Source: SCGC-AG-212-J23 sp035762345 (GTDB taxonomy: Bacteria > Pseudomonadota > Gammaproteobacteria > Burkholderiales > SG8-39). Taken from it: a stretch of DNA of 64,000 nt. Position numbers and translations under genes: made by a program. The stretch is taken from positions 54,321 to 118,320 of the forward strand of contig DASTPE010000066.1 in the NCBI GenBank assembly GCA_035762345.1, written 5' to 3'. Shown here in pieces: positions 37,110-45,628 of the stretch. Every line of letters begins with the position of its first letter. Within the stretch, counting starts at the first letter, position 1. The notes under the pieces are model-generated. The model had not been told where the DNA came from and did not search any database. It saw only the letters and a program-made list of their open reading frames with translations.

Positions 37110-37149
37110 GCGTTGTAAAGCTCTTAGAAAAACAGTATTTTAGCAAACG

Positions 37150-37401
37150 ATGAGCAAGCCTTCAGGCGGGCTCGACGAGCTCGACTTCGAAAAGGCGCTC
37201 GCCGAGCTCGAAAAAATCGTCGCCCGCATGGAAAGCGGGGAGCTTTCGCTCGAGCAGGCGCTCGCCACCCACAAGCGTGGGCTCGAGCTCGCGCGCTTCT
37301 GCCAGCAGAAGCTCGAAGCCGCCCAGCAACAGGTCAAGGTTCTCGAAGGAGAGGTTCTCAAGCCGCTTGCAGCTGCGGCCGAGCGCGATGAAGATTCTTG
37401 A
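37150..37401 (+). CDS. xseB: Exodeoxyribonuclease VII small subunit
   Basis: An 83-residue helical protein with the family signature FEKALAELEKIVARMESGEL and SLEQALATHKRGLELARFC. It binds XseA and is needed for exonuclease activity. It starts the xseB-ispA-dxs operon, conserved across proteobacteria; ispA begins 14 bp before its stop. Confidence 0.94.
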   Translation: MSKPSGGLDELDFEKALAELEKIVARMESGELSLEQALATHKRGLELARFCQQKLEAAQQQVKVLEGEVLKPLAAAAERDEDS

Positions 37402-38287
37402 CAGCGAGTTCCAGGCCTGGATGGGCGGAGTTCAGGCGCGCATGGAAACGGTGCTCGCGCGCGTTCTTCCGGCGGCCGCCGTCGCGCCGGCGCAGCTGCA
37501 CGAAGCGATGCGCTACGCGACGCTCGAAGGCGGCAAGCGGGTACGGCCGCTGCTCGCTTTTGCTGCGGGCGAAGTATCCGGAGCGTCGCCGGAACGGCTC
37601 GAGGTGGCCGCAGCGGCGGTCGAGCTCATCCACGCCTATTCGCTCGTGCACGACGACTTGCCTTGCATGGACAACGACGTCCTGCGCCGTGGCAAGCCGA
37701 CCGTGCACGTCGAATACGACGAAGCCACTGCACTCCTTGTCGGAGACGCGCTGCAGGCGCTCGCTTTCCAGCTCCTGGCCGAGCATCGCCTGGCCGACGA
37801 CCCGCGCCAGCAGCTCGAGATGGTGAAGACGCTGGCGCTCGCCGCCGGCTCGCGCGGGATGGCGGGCGGCCAGCAGATCGACCTCGAGGCCACCGGCAAG
37901 ACGCTCGACCTTGCAGAGCTCGAATTCATGCATATTCGAAAGACCGGCGCGCTCATCAGAGCCGCCGTGCTGCTCGGCGTTGCCTGCGGAAGAGACGCGG
38001 AGACGGGAAAGCCGAAGCTGGACAAGTACGCCAAGGCAATCGGCCTCGCGTTCCAGGTCGTCGATGACGTGCTCGATTACGACGCGAGCACGGCAACGCT
38101 CGGCAAGACGGCGGGCAAGGACTCCCGGCAGGGCAAGCCAACCTACGTCACTGCGATGGGAGTCGCGCGCGCGCGCAGCCTCGCAGAGGAGCTGCGCGCA
38201 GAGGCGCATGCCGCGCTCGCGGGCATTGGCGCCCCGGCGCGCCGCCTCGGCGAGCTCGCCGACTTCATCGTTCTGAGAAAGTTCTAG
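37388..38287 (+). CDS. ispA: Polyprenyl (farnesyl) diphosphate synthase
   Basis: A 299-residue prenyl chain elongation enzyme. The first Asp-rich motif is VHDDLPCMDNDVLRRGKPT, with the short DDxxxxD spacing typical of bacterial farnesyl/geranyl synthases; the second is FQVVDDVLDYDAS. GGKRVRPLL and HIRKTGALIRAAV are also conserved. The ATG at 37388 overlaps the xseB end; an earlier in-frame start gives an unlikely Ser/Arg-rich leader. It uses the dimethylallyl and isopentenyl diphosphate made from the Dxs product. Confidence 0.95.
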   Translation: MKILDSEFQAWMGGVQARMETVLARVLPAAAVAPAQLHEAMRYATLEGGKRVRPLLAFAAGEVSGASPERLEVAAAAVELIHAYSLVHDDLPCMDNDVLRRGKPTVHVEYDEATALLVGDALQALAFQLLAEHRLADDPRQQLEMVKTLALAAGSRGMAGGQQIDLEATGKTLDLAELEFMHIRKTGALIRAAVLLGVACGRDAETGKPKLDKYAKAIGLAFQVVDDVLDYDASTATLGKTAGKDSRQGKPTYVTAMGVARARSLAEELRAEAHAALAGIGAPARRLGELADFIVLRKF

Positions 38288-38289
38288 CG

Positions 38290-40170
38290 ATGGCGGCGAT
38301 CAGCCATGAGCTGCCGGCCGACGGCGGCGCACCGGCGAGCTACGCGCTGCTGAGGACGATCGACGATCCGGCGCAGCTGCGGGCACTCGAGCGCAAGCAG
38401 CTCGGGCAGCTCGCCGCCGAGCTGCGTGCCTTCGTGCTCGAATCGGTTTCCAAGACGGGCGGCCACCTGTCGTCGAACCTGGGCACGGTGGAGCTCACCA
38501 TTGCGCTGCACTACGTGTTCGATACGCCGGAAGACCGCATCGTCTGGGACGTCGGCCACCAGACCTACCCGCACAAGATCCTCACCGGCCGGCGGGAAGC
38601 CATGGCGCGCCTGCGCATGCTCGAGGGCATCTCGGGCTTTCCCAGGCGCAGCGAGTCCCGCTACGACACCTTCGGCACCGCACATTCCAGTACTTCGATC
38701 TCGGCGGCCCTCGGCATGGCGGTAGCCGCAAGGATGAAAGGCGAGCAGCGGCGCTGCATCGCGGTCATCGGCGACGGCGCGATGTCGGCCGGCATGGCTT
38801 ACGAAGCGATGAACAACGCCGGGGCCATGAATGTGGATCTGCTTGTCATCCTGAACGACAACGAGATGTCGATCTCGCCCCCGGTTGGCGCGCTCACCAA
38901 CTACCTCGCGCGCCTGCTTTCGGGACGCGTCTATTCCACAGCGCGGCGTGCGAGCGAGCACCTGCTGAAGCGCGTCGGCGTATGGGAGCTCGCGCGCCGC
39001 ACCGAGGAACACGTCAAGGGCATGGTGACGCCTTCGACGCTATTCGAGGAGTTCGGCTTCAACTACATCGGCCCAATCGACGGCCACGACCTCGACGCAC
39101 TGATCGCCACACTCGCCAATATCAAGAAACTCAGGGGCCCGCAGTTCCTGCACATCATCACGCGCAAAGGACAGGGCTACAAGCTCGCGGAGGAAGACCC
39201 GATCGCTTACCACGGCCCGAGCAAGTTCGATCCGGCCGAAGGATTGAAGAAGGCGGCGGCCGGGAAGCCGACTTACTCGCAGGTGTTCGGCGACTGGCTC
39301 TGCGATATGGCCGCGCGCGATCCGCGCCTCGTGGCGATCACGCCGGCGATGCGCGAAGGCTCGGGGATGGTGGCCTACTCCGAGCGCTTCCCGCAGCGTT
39401 ACTACGACGTCGGCATCGCCGAGCAGCACGCCGTTACCTTCGCCGCCGGGCTTGCGTGCGAGGGTATGAAGCCGGTGGTCGCCATCTATTCCACGTTCCT
39501 GCAGCGCGGCTACGACCAGCTCATCCACGACGTCGCCATCCAGAACCTGCCGGTGCTGTTTGCGCTCGATCGCGGCGGTTTGGTCGGCGGCGACGGCGCC
39601 ACGCACAACGGCGCGTTCGACTATGCCTATCTGCGCACGGTGCCCAACCTGACGGTGATGGCGCCGTCGGATGCCGCCGAGTGCCGCGACATGCTGTTTA
39701 CCGGGTTCAACTTGAACGGGCCGGCCACGGTGCGCTACCCGCGCGGTGCGGCGCTCGGTGATGCGCCGCGCGAGATGAATGCGATTTCCATCGGCAAGGC
39801 GGAGATCAAGCGCGCCGGCACCCGTGTGGCCATCCTCGCGTTTGGCTCGATGCTCAAGCCCGCGCTCGAGGCGGGCGGGGCGCTCGACGCCACCGTGGTC
39901 AACATGCGGTTCGTGAAGCCGCTCGATAGCGATGTCGTGCGCGAACTCGCGCGTACGCACGAGCTTCTGGTCACGGTCGAGGAGCACCAGATCATGGGCG
40001 GGGCCGGATCCGCTGTCTGCGAGCTTCTCGCGAAAGAGGAAACCCGCATCCTCCTTCTCGGTCTGCCGGATCGGTTCATCGATCACGGCGACCCCGGCAG
40101 GCTGCTTGCTTCGGTCGGTCTGGATGCCGAAGGTATCCGGAAATCCATTACGGCCGTAATGTCCGAGTAA
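38290..40170 (+). CDS. dxs: 1-deoxy-D-xylulose-5-phosphate synthase
   Basis: A 626-residue thiamine-diphosphate enzyme making DXP from pyruvate and glyceraldehyde 3-phosphate, the entry to the MEP isoprenoid pathway. GTAHSSTSISAALGMA and the TPP-binding VIGDGAMSAGMAYEAMNNAG are in the first domain; the transketolase-type second domain holds DVGIAEQHAVTFAAGLA and LDRGGLVGGDGATH, and the third has VEEHQIMGGAGSAV. Length is normal. It lies 2 bp after ispA; the pathway's last enzyme gene, ispH, is also in this window. Confidence 0.97.
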   Translation: MAAISHELPADGGAPASYALLRTIDDPAQLRALERKQLGQLAAELRAFVLESVSKTGGHLSSNLGTVELTIALHYVFDTPEDRIVWDVGHQTYPHKILTGRREAMARLRMLEGISGFPRRSESRYDTFGTAHSSTSISAALGMAVAARMKGEQRRCIAVIGDGAMSAGMAYEAMNNAGAMNVDLLVILNDNEMSISPPVGALTNYLARLLSGRVYSTARRASEHLLKRVGVWELARRTEEHVKGMVTPSTLFEEFGFNYIGPIDGHDLDALIATLANIKKLRGPQFLHIITRKGQGYKLAEEDPIAYHGPSKFDPAEGLKKAAAGKPTYSQVFGDWLCDMAARDPRLVAITPAMREGSGMVAYSERFPQRYYDVGIAEQHAVTFAAGLACEGMKPVVAIYSTFLQRGYDQLIHDVAIQNLPVLFALDRGGLVGGDGATHNGAFDYAYLRTVPNLTVMAPSDAAECRDMLFTGFNLNGPATVRYPRGAALGDAPREMNAISIGKAEIKRAGTRVAILAFGSMLKPALEAGGALDATVVNMRFVKPLDSDVVRELARTHELLVTVEEHQIMGGAGSAVCELLAKEETRILLLGLPDRFIDHGDPGRLLASVGLDAEGIRKSITAVMSE

Positions 40171-40196
40171 ATTACTCGGATGTTAGAATCGACCCC

Positions 40197-41000
40197 ATGA
40201 AAGCACGCGATCTGCAAAACATTCCTGACGTCCAGTCCACTCCGGATTCGCGCAAGCTCGCGATCGACAAGGTGGGCATCAAGGCGATCCGTCATCCGAT
40301 GCGAATTCAGGAGCGCGCAGGCGGGGTACAGCACACCGTGGCGACGTTCAACATGTACGTCTGCCTGCCGCACCACTTCAAGGGCACGCACATGTCGCGC
40401 TTCGTCGAGATCCTGGAGGAGCACGAGCGCGAGATCACGGTGGAGACCTTCCAGGTCATGTTGCGCGAGATGGTGCAGAAGCTCGAGGCGGACGAAGGGC
40501 ATATCGAGATGTCCTTTCCGTACTTCATCGAGAAGAAGGCGCCGGTGTCGGCGGTAAGAAGCCTCATGGACTACGAGGTCACTTTCCTCGGCGAGGTCAA
40601 GCACGGGCGACCGAGCTTCACCATGAAGGTGGTCGTGCCGGTGACGAGCCTGTGCCCGTGCTCCAAGAAAATTTCCGAGCGCGGCGCCCACAATCAGCGC
40701 TCGCACGTCACGGTCACCGCCCGCACCAACGAGTTCGTCTGGATCGAGGAGATCGTCGACATCGTCGAAAAGCAGGGCTCGAGCGAGCTCTACGGCCTGC
40801 TCAAGCGCCCGGACGAGAAGTTCGTCACCGAGCGCGCCTACGACAACCCGAAATTCGTCGAGGACATGGTGCGTGACGTGGCGGCAGTGCTGAATCTGGA
40901 CGAGCGCATCGACGCCTACGTGGTCGAGTCGGAGAATTTCGAGTCGATCCACAACCATAGCGCGTACGCTTTGATCGAGAGGAACAAACGCGCGCGCTAG
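40197..41000 (+). CDS. folE2: GTP cyclohydrolase FolE2 (type IB)
   Basis: A 267-residue enzyme converting GTP to dihydroneopterin triphosphate for folate and queuosine precursors. The metal and catalytic site is shown by SLCPCSKKISERGAHNQRSH (residues 151-170) with Cys153 and His residues, and by VESENFESIHNH near the end. FolE2 is unrelated to FolE and can use metals other than zinc. A TAGAAT -10-like sequence lies near 40183, so it may have its own promoter. Regulation by zinc is known for some relatives, but I see no Zur box. Confidence 0.94.
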   Translation: MKARDLQNIPDVQSTPDSRKLAIDKVGIKAIRHPMRIQERAGGVQHTVATFNMYVCLPHHFKGTHMSRFVEILEEHEREITVETFQVMLREMVQKLEADEGHIEMSFPYFIEKKAPVSAVRSLMDYEVTFLGEVKHGRPSFTMKVVVPVTSLCPCSKKISERGAHNQRSHVTVTARTNEFVWIEEIVDIVEKQGSSELYGLLKRPDEKFVTERAYDNPKFVEDMVRDVAAVLNLDERIDAYVVESENFESIHNHSAYALIERNKRAR

Positions 41001-41011
41001 CGGGCTCGGTC

Positions 41012-41704
41012 TTGCTCATGTTCGGGCTTACGGCTAACGGTCAGGACTACGCCAGCCAGCGGGCCCGGATGGTGGCCGAAGTGGACGCGATGTACGCGGA
41101 AACCCGCTCCGAAACCGGCCTGCCCGCCATGTCGCCCCCTGTACGCAAGGCTTTGGGCAAAGTGGAGCGCCATCGACTTGTGCCGCCGGGCGAGGCTTCG
41201 CGCGCGTATCGAAACCACCCGCTGCCAATAGGGGCGGGCCAGACGATTTCGCAGCCGTACATCGTCGCGGTTTCGACCGACCTGCTCCAGCCTAAGCCGG
41301 CCGACGTTATCCTCGAGGTCGGAACAGGCTCGGGCTACCAGGCGGCCGTCCTCGCCGAGATCGTCTCCAGGGTGTACACAATCGAGATCATCGAGACTTT
41401 GGGACGAACGGCGGCAAAGCGCCTGCAAGAACTCGGTTACGGCAACATAGAAGTGCGTATCGGCGACGGCTACGCCGGCTGGCCGGAGAAGGCGCCGTTC
41501 GACGGCATCGTGGTCACTGCGGCGGCGCCGCGCGTGCCGCAGGCGCTCGTCGGCCAGCTAAAGCCCGGCGGCCGCATGGTGATCCCGCTGGGCGGAGCGG
41601 GCGACATTCAGTACCTCAAGCTTCTGACTAAGCGCGCCGATGGCGGGGTGGAGGAGAAGCGGGTCTTGCCCGTACGTTTCGTCCCGCTCGTTCCGGGGAA
41701 ATGA
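41012..41704 (+). CDS. pcm: Protein-L-isoaspartate O-methyltransferase, probably the exported variant
   Basis: A 230-residue methyltransferase repairing isoaspartyl residues. SAM motif I is ILEVGTGSGYQAAVLAEI, preceded by PLPIGAGQTISQPYIVA, and DGIVVTAAAPRVPQALVGQL follows. The N-terminus up to the conserved YASQRARMVAEVDAM is short and hydrophobic (MLMFGLTANGQD), and the frame is open but lacks a start codon further upstream. It resembles the end of a signal peptide as in periplasmic relatives. So either TTG 41012 or ATG 41018 is used, or an unusual codon upstream is the start. Confidence 0.88.
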   Translation: MLMFGLTANGQDYASQRARMVAEVDAMYAETRSETGLPAMSPPVRKALGKVERHRLVPPGEASRAYRNHPLPIGAGQTISQPYIVAVSTDLLQPKPADVILEVGTGSGYQAAVLAEIVSRVYTIEIIETLGRTAAKRLQELGYGNIEVRIGDGYAGWPEKAPFDGIVVTAAAPRVPQALVGQLKPGGRMVIPLGGAGDIQYLKLLTKRADGGVEEKRVLPVRFVPLVPGK

Positions 41705-41725
41705 TCGGGTCAGACCCCGGTTTCT

Positions 41726-42358
41726 TCAGAAGCGGCGGGTGAGCACCATGGTGTGTCCGTCGCGCTTCATCTCCACCCGATTGAGGAAGCTCATACCGAG
41801 GAGCGCGATGTTCAGGCCATGCTCGAGGACCATGCCGTCCACGCCGGCGATCTCGATTTCTCCGAGCCGCACGCTGTCGAACCTCACGCGGTAGGTCGGC
41901 ACCGTGCCGCCTGCGGTGCTGGTAAGGCCGGGCTGGCCCTTGCGGTAATCGATGCCGAGCCGCACCGCCTCCGCTGCCGGCAGCGCCACCATGGTGGCGC
42001 CCGTATCGACCAGGAAGCGCACCGGGTTGCCGTTGATCGCGCCTTCAGTGATGAAGTGTCCGCGCGGGTCGGCAGCGAGCGTTACGCGTTGACGGTCGGC
42101 GATTGCGGCAGCGGCGTGGTAATGCTGGCCCATCTTCAGCACGCGCCGCTTACCGTCGATTTCCACCGTGGCTTCGCTGCGCTCGACCGAAATCACGGTG
42201 ATGCCGCTCCACTGTTGCCCTACCTTCACGGTCTTGGGATCCCGGCCATCCACCGCGAGCACTGCGGCCCTGTCGCCAATGACGCCGATCAACGCCACAT
42301 CGGCCGCGCCCGACGCTGTGGACAAAAGAGCGAGGAGAAGCAAAATAGAAGCTCGCAT
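41726..42358 (-). CDS. Exported retropepsin-like aspartic protease (clan AA, TIGR02281 type)
   Basis: A 210-residue protein with a signal peptide (MRASILLLLALLSTASGAADV), a small N-terminal domain and a retroviral-type aspartyl protease domain. The single active-site motif is FLVDTGATMVALPA, with the flap-like FDSVRLGEIEIAGVDGMVL and ALLGMSFLNRVEM after it. Such proteins act as dimers in the periplasm; the substrates are not known. The ATG at 42358 begins the signal peptide; an ATG at 42373 (MPTDF) is also possible. Its start overlaps the divergent gene's ATG. Confidence 0.87.
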   Translation of the reverse strand: MRASILLLLALLSTASGAADVALIGVIGDRAAVLAVDGRDPKTVKVGQQWSGITVISVERSEATVEIDGKRRVLKMGQHYHAAAAIADRQRVTLAADPRGHFITEGAINGNPVRFLVDTGATMVALPAAEAVRLGIDYRKGQPGLTSTAGGTVPTYRVRFDSVRLGEIEIAGVDGMVLEHGLNIALLGMSFLNRVEMKRDGHTMVLTRRF

Positions 42359-43070
42359 GAAATCCGTCGGCATTATTAGAACCGCGCGCACGGAAGGCCC
42401 GGGCTATTTTGCCACCTATCTCGAACGCCGCTCAATTCCGTGGCGGCTCGTGCCGCTCGACGAGGGTGACAAAGTACCGGCGGACCCGCGCGAGTACTCG
42501 GGGCTCGCGGTAATGGGCGGGCCGATGAGCGCCAACGACCATCTTCCCTGGATCCCGCCGCTCCTCGAGCTGCTGCGAACCGCGGTGCGCCGCGGCGTGC
42601 CGCTGATCGGTCATTGTCTCGGCGGCCAGCTCATGTCGCGCGCCTTCGGCGGGGCGGTGCGCCCGAACCCGGTGCGCGAGATTGGCTGGGGTGAAGTCCG
42701 CGTGGCCGACAACGGCGTTGCGCGCGAGTGGCTGGGAGAGCTCCAGGCCTTCGAGACCTTCCAGTGGCACGGGGAGACTTTCAGCATTCCGCCGGGCGCA
42801 ACGCGCGTGCTGGAGGGAGAGCATTGCCTGAACCAGGCGTTCGCGCTCGGGCACCACTTCGCGATGCAATGCCATGTCGAGATGACACTCGAGCTCGTGC
42901 GCACGTGGGTGAGCAGCGGAGGCGAGGAGATGCGCGCCCACAAGAAAAGCCCGGCCGTGCAGCGGACGGCCGAGATCGAGAAGAACCTGGAGCCGCGCCT
43001 GGACCGGCTGCACCAGGTCGCCGATCGCATCTACGATCGCTGGAGTGAAGGCCTCAGTCGCGGAAGTTGA
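42357..43070 (+). CDS. Type 1 glutamine amidotransferase (GATase1 family)
   Basis: A 237-residue class I amidotransferase resembling the glutaminase domain of GMP synthase. The nucleophile Cys87 is in PLIGHCLGGQL, and the His173/Glu175 pair is in QCHVEMT; VMGGPMSANDHLPWI is the oxyanion region. There is no synthetase domain, so the ammonia acceptor is unknown, or it may act as a peptidase-like enzyme. The ATG shares two bases with the divergent protease ATG. The 3' end overlaps the convergent yajQ gene by 17 bp. Confidence 0.87.
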   Translation: MKSVGIIRTARTEGPGYFATYLERRSIPWRLVPLDEGDKVPADPREYSGLAVMGGPMSANDHLPWIPPLLELLRTAVRRGVPLIGHCLGGQLMSRAFGGAVRPNPVREIGWGEVRVADNGVAREWLGELQAFETFQWHGETFSIPPGATRVLEGEHCLNQAFALGHHFAMQCHVEMTLELVRTWVSSGGEEMRAHKKSPAVQRTAEIEKNLEPRLDRLHQVADRIYDRWSEGLSRGS

Positions 43071-43539
43071 TGTACTGAAGCGGGAGATCGGTGACCGATT
43101 TCCTGACCAGCTGGATCGCAGCCTGGAGGTCGTCCTTCTTTCCGCCTGAAACGCGCACCGCATCGCCTTGGATCGAGGCGGCGACCTTGAGCTTGGAATC
43201 CTTGATGAGCTTCTGGATCTGCTTCGCCTTTTCCTGCGGCACGCCGACCTTCACGATGACCGGACGCTTCACCTTGTCGCCCGAGACTTTCTCCACCGCG
43301 CCCGGCTCGAGGGCGCGCACGTCGACGTTGCGCTTGGCAAGGCGCGAGCGCAGCACGTCGAGGACCTGGCCAAGCTTGAATTCGTCGTCGGCGTAAACCG
43401 TAAGCGCAAGGTCCGCCTGCTCCACGCGCGCGTCGGAGCCCTTGAAATCGAACCGGTTGGAGATCTCCTTATTGGTCTGCTCGACGGCGTTCTTGACTTC
43501 CTGGCCGTCGACCTGGGAAACGATATCGAAAGAGGGCAT
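43054..43539 (-). CDS. yajQ: YajQ-family nucleotide-binding protein
   Basis: A 161-residue YajQ/UPF0234 protein with two ferredoxin-like domains. Typical elements are PSFDIVSQVDGQEVKNAVEQ at the N-terminus, RFDFKGSDAR, KRNVDVRALEPG, DSKLKVAASIQGDAVRVSGG and LPLQYINFRD at the end. Some relatives bind cyclic di-GMP and modulate a transcription factor. It is 4 bp downstream of the exported unknown gene. Confidence 0.95.
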   Translation of the reverse strand: MPSFDIVSQVDGQEVKNAVEQTNKEISNRFDFKGSDARVEQADLALTVYADDEFKLGQVLDVLRSRLAKRNVDVRALEPGAVEKVSGDKVKRPVIVKVGVPQEKAKQIQKLIKDSKLKVAASIQGDAVRVSGGKKDDLQAAIQLVRKSVTDLPLQYINFRD

Positions 43540-43543
43540 GCGC

Positions 43544-44203
43544 TCAGCGCGCGTTTAGGCGCTTCAGCTCGTCGATCCATCGCGCTGTCGTGGCGCGGAT
43601 CCATTCCACATCGGCGGGATCGTCGTACTGCGTGTACACCGAGAGTGTGAGCGGCTTGCCGCGCAGCAGGACGACACTGGTGGAGGATAGCTGGTACTTC
43701 GAAGGCTCGAAGTAGCGTGTGGGCTTGCTGCGCGCTCCGAGCATCACCGCCACGGCATCGGGGTCTTTGCGTAGCTCGGCGAGTACGTTAACCGTGCCCG
43801 CGGGGCGGGACTCCAGATATTTGCGGTAGTCGCCCGGTGCCGGCATCGCACCAAGATCGCGCAGCGACTCGGTGGCGAAGGCCGTGAACGCGCTCGGCGT
43901 CATGCGCTCCCGTTCGGTCGCGCGCGGCGTGACTGCGATCATGTAGCGCCGCAGCTCAAGCTGATCGCCGAGCGTGAAACGCCGCAGGTCGGCATCGGTA
44001 AGCGCAAAGAGCAACACCCGGTTCGACGCGGACGTGAGCGATTCGGCAAGCTCCTGCAGCCGCGGCGAGCCGGTGAAGGAGGCGTCGGCGAAGCCCGGCG
44101 GCGCATCGAGGCCGATGCGTGCCTCGCCCACCTGCACAGCGAAGGGCGCCGAGACGGCGTTGCTCGCCGCAACAAGGAAGGCAGCCAGGACCTGCGTGCG
44201 CAT
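43544..44203 (-). CDS. Exported protein of unknown function
   Basis: A 219-residue protein with a signal peptide (residues 1-18, TQVLAAFLVAASNAVSAPF). The mature part has no domain I can name; it has an APPGFADASFTGSPRLQELA stretch, a YMIAVTPRATERE strand, and a C-terminal SSTSVVLLRGKPLTLSVYTQ strand pair, which suggests an alpha/beta fold of the kind in stress-related periplasmic proteins. The ATG at 44203 begins the signal peptide. It is divergent from argG and precedes yajQ. Confidence 0.75.
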   Translation of the reverse strand: MRTQVLAAFLVAASNAVSAPFAVQVGEARIGLDAPPGFADASFTGSPRLQELAESLTSASNRVLLFALTDADLRRFTLGDQLELRRYMIAVTPRATERERMTPSAFTAFATESLRDLGAMPAPGDYRKYLESRPAGTVNVLAELRKDPDAVAVMLGARSKPTRYFEPSKYQLSSTSVVLLRGKPLTLSVYTQYDDPADVEWIRATTARWIDELKRLNAR

Positions 44204-44238
44204 GCGGCGCCATTCTAGCGGCTTGCGCCGGATCACTT

Positions 44239-45615
44239 ATGATTGCCCTTTCCGGAGAAGAGTTCTTGGCGAAGATACTTAACGAGCTTCCGCGGGGCGA
44301 GAAGATCGGCATCGCATTCTCGGGGGGGCTGGACACGAGCGCCGCGGTGCGCTGGATGCGCGCCAACGGCGCAATTCCCTACGCATACACCGCGAATCTC
44401 GGTCAACCCGAAGAGAAACGCTACGAAGACATCCCACGCAAGGCGCTCGCCTACGGCGCGGAAAAGGCGCGGCTCATCGAATGCCGCCCTCAGCTCGTCG
44501 CCGAAGGCATCGCCGCCATCCAGTGCGCGGCGTTCCACATTTCGACCGCCGGGGCGACCTATTTCAACACCACGCCGCTCGGCCGCGCTGTAACCGGCAC
44601 GATGCTCGTGGTTGCCATGCGCGAGGACGGGGTCGAGATCTGGAGCGACGGTAGCACCCACAAAGGCAACGACATCGAGCGCTTTTACCGCTACGGCCTG
44701 CTCGCGAACCCGGCACTGCGCGTCTACAAGCCGTGGCTCGATCAGCGCTTCATCGACGAGCTTGGCGGGCGCGCCGAAATGTCGGCGTACCTGTCGACGG
44801 CAGGTTTCGACTACCGAATGAGCGCCGAGAAAGCATATTCGACCGACTCCAATATCCTGGGCGCCACGCACGAAGCGAAGGACCTCGAGTTTCTGAACAA
44901 GAGTATGGCCGTCGTCAGGCCAATCATGGGAGTCGCGTTCTGGCGTGAGGATGTCGTAGTGAAGCCCGAGCGCGTCAGCGTGCGTTTCGAGAAAGGCTTG
45001 CCCGTCGCATTGAACGGCCAGCACTTTACCGACGCGGTGGCGCTGCTTGCGGAGGCCAACGCGATCGGCGGACGGCACGGCCTCGGCATGTCCGACCAGA
45101 TCGAGAACCGCATCATCGAGGCGAAGAGCCGGGGCATCTACGAGGCGCCGGGCATGGCGCTGCTCCATGTCGCCTACGAACGCCTGGTCACTGGCATCCA
45201 CAACGAGGACACCATCGAGCAATACCGCATGAACGGTCGCCTTCTCGGCCGCCTTCTGTATCAGGGGCGATGGTTCGACCCGCAGGCCATGATGCTGCGC
45301 GAGGCGGCGCAGCGCTGGGTGGCGAGCACCGTGGCCGGCGAGGTGACCCTTGAGTTACGCCGCGGCAACGACTACTCGATCCTCGACACGACGAGCCCGA
45401 ATCTGACCTACAAGCCCGAGCGCCTCACCATGGAGAAGGGCGACGACGTGTTCTTCACGCCCGCCGACCGCATCGGCCAGCTCACGATGCGCAACCTCGA
45501 CATCAGCGATACGCGCCAGAAGCTCGGCATCTATGGCGAGGCAGGCCTGCTCGGCGATTCCACCACCGGCGCCGCGCCGCTGCTCGGGCCGGCGAAGCCG
45601 AAGAAGAAGGCCTAG
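44239..45615 (+). CDS. argG: Argininosuccinate synthase
   Basis: A 458-residue ATP-dependent enzyme joining citrulline and aspartate in arginine synthesis. The PP-loop is IGIAFSGGLDTSAAVRWM (residues about 23-40), followed by AYTANLGQPEEKRYEDIP, HISTAGATYFNTTPLGRAV and GSTHKGNDIERFYR. It is of the long type found in E. coli and many betaproteobacteria. The ATG at 44239 fits the start of similar proteins; the upstream frame runs through the divergent gene. The gene is convergent with argF, with 13 bp between the stops and no visible terminator. Confidence 0.97.
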   Translation: MIALSGEEFLAKILNELPRGEKIGIAFSGGLDTSAAVRWMRANGAIPYAYTANLGQPEEKRYEDIPRKALAYGAEKARLIECRPQLVAEGIAAIQCAAFHISTAGATYFNTTPLGRAVTGTMLVVAMREDGVEIWSDGSTHKGNDIERFYRYGLLANPALRVYKPWLDQRFIDELGGRAEMSAYLSTAGFDYRMSAEKAYSTDSNILGATHEAKDLEFLNKSMAVVRPIMGVAFWREDVVVKPERVSVRFEKGLPVALNGQHFTDAVALLAEANAIGGRHGLGMSDQIENRIIEAKSRGIYEAPGMALLHVAYERLVTGIHNEDTIEQYRMNGRLLGRLLYQGRWFDPQAMMLREAAQRWVASTVAGEVTLELRRGNDYSILDTTSPNLTYKPERLTMEKGDDVFFTPADRIGQLTMRNLDISDTRQKLGIYGEAGLLGDSTTGAAPLLGPAKPKKKA

Positions 45616-45628
45616 CTCTCACCCCTGC

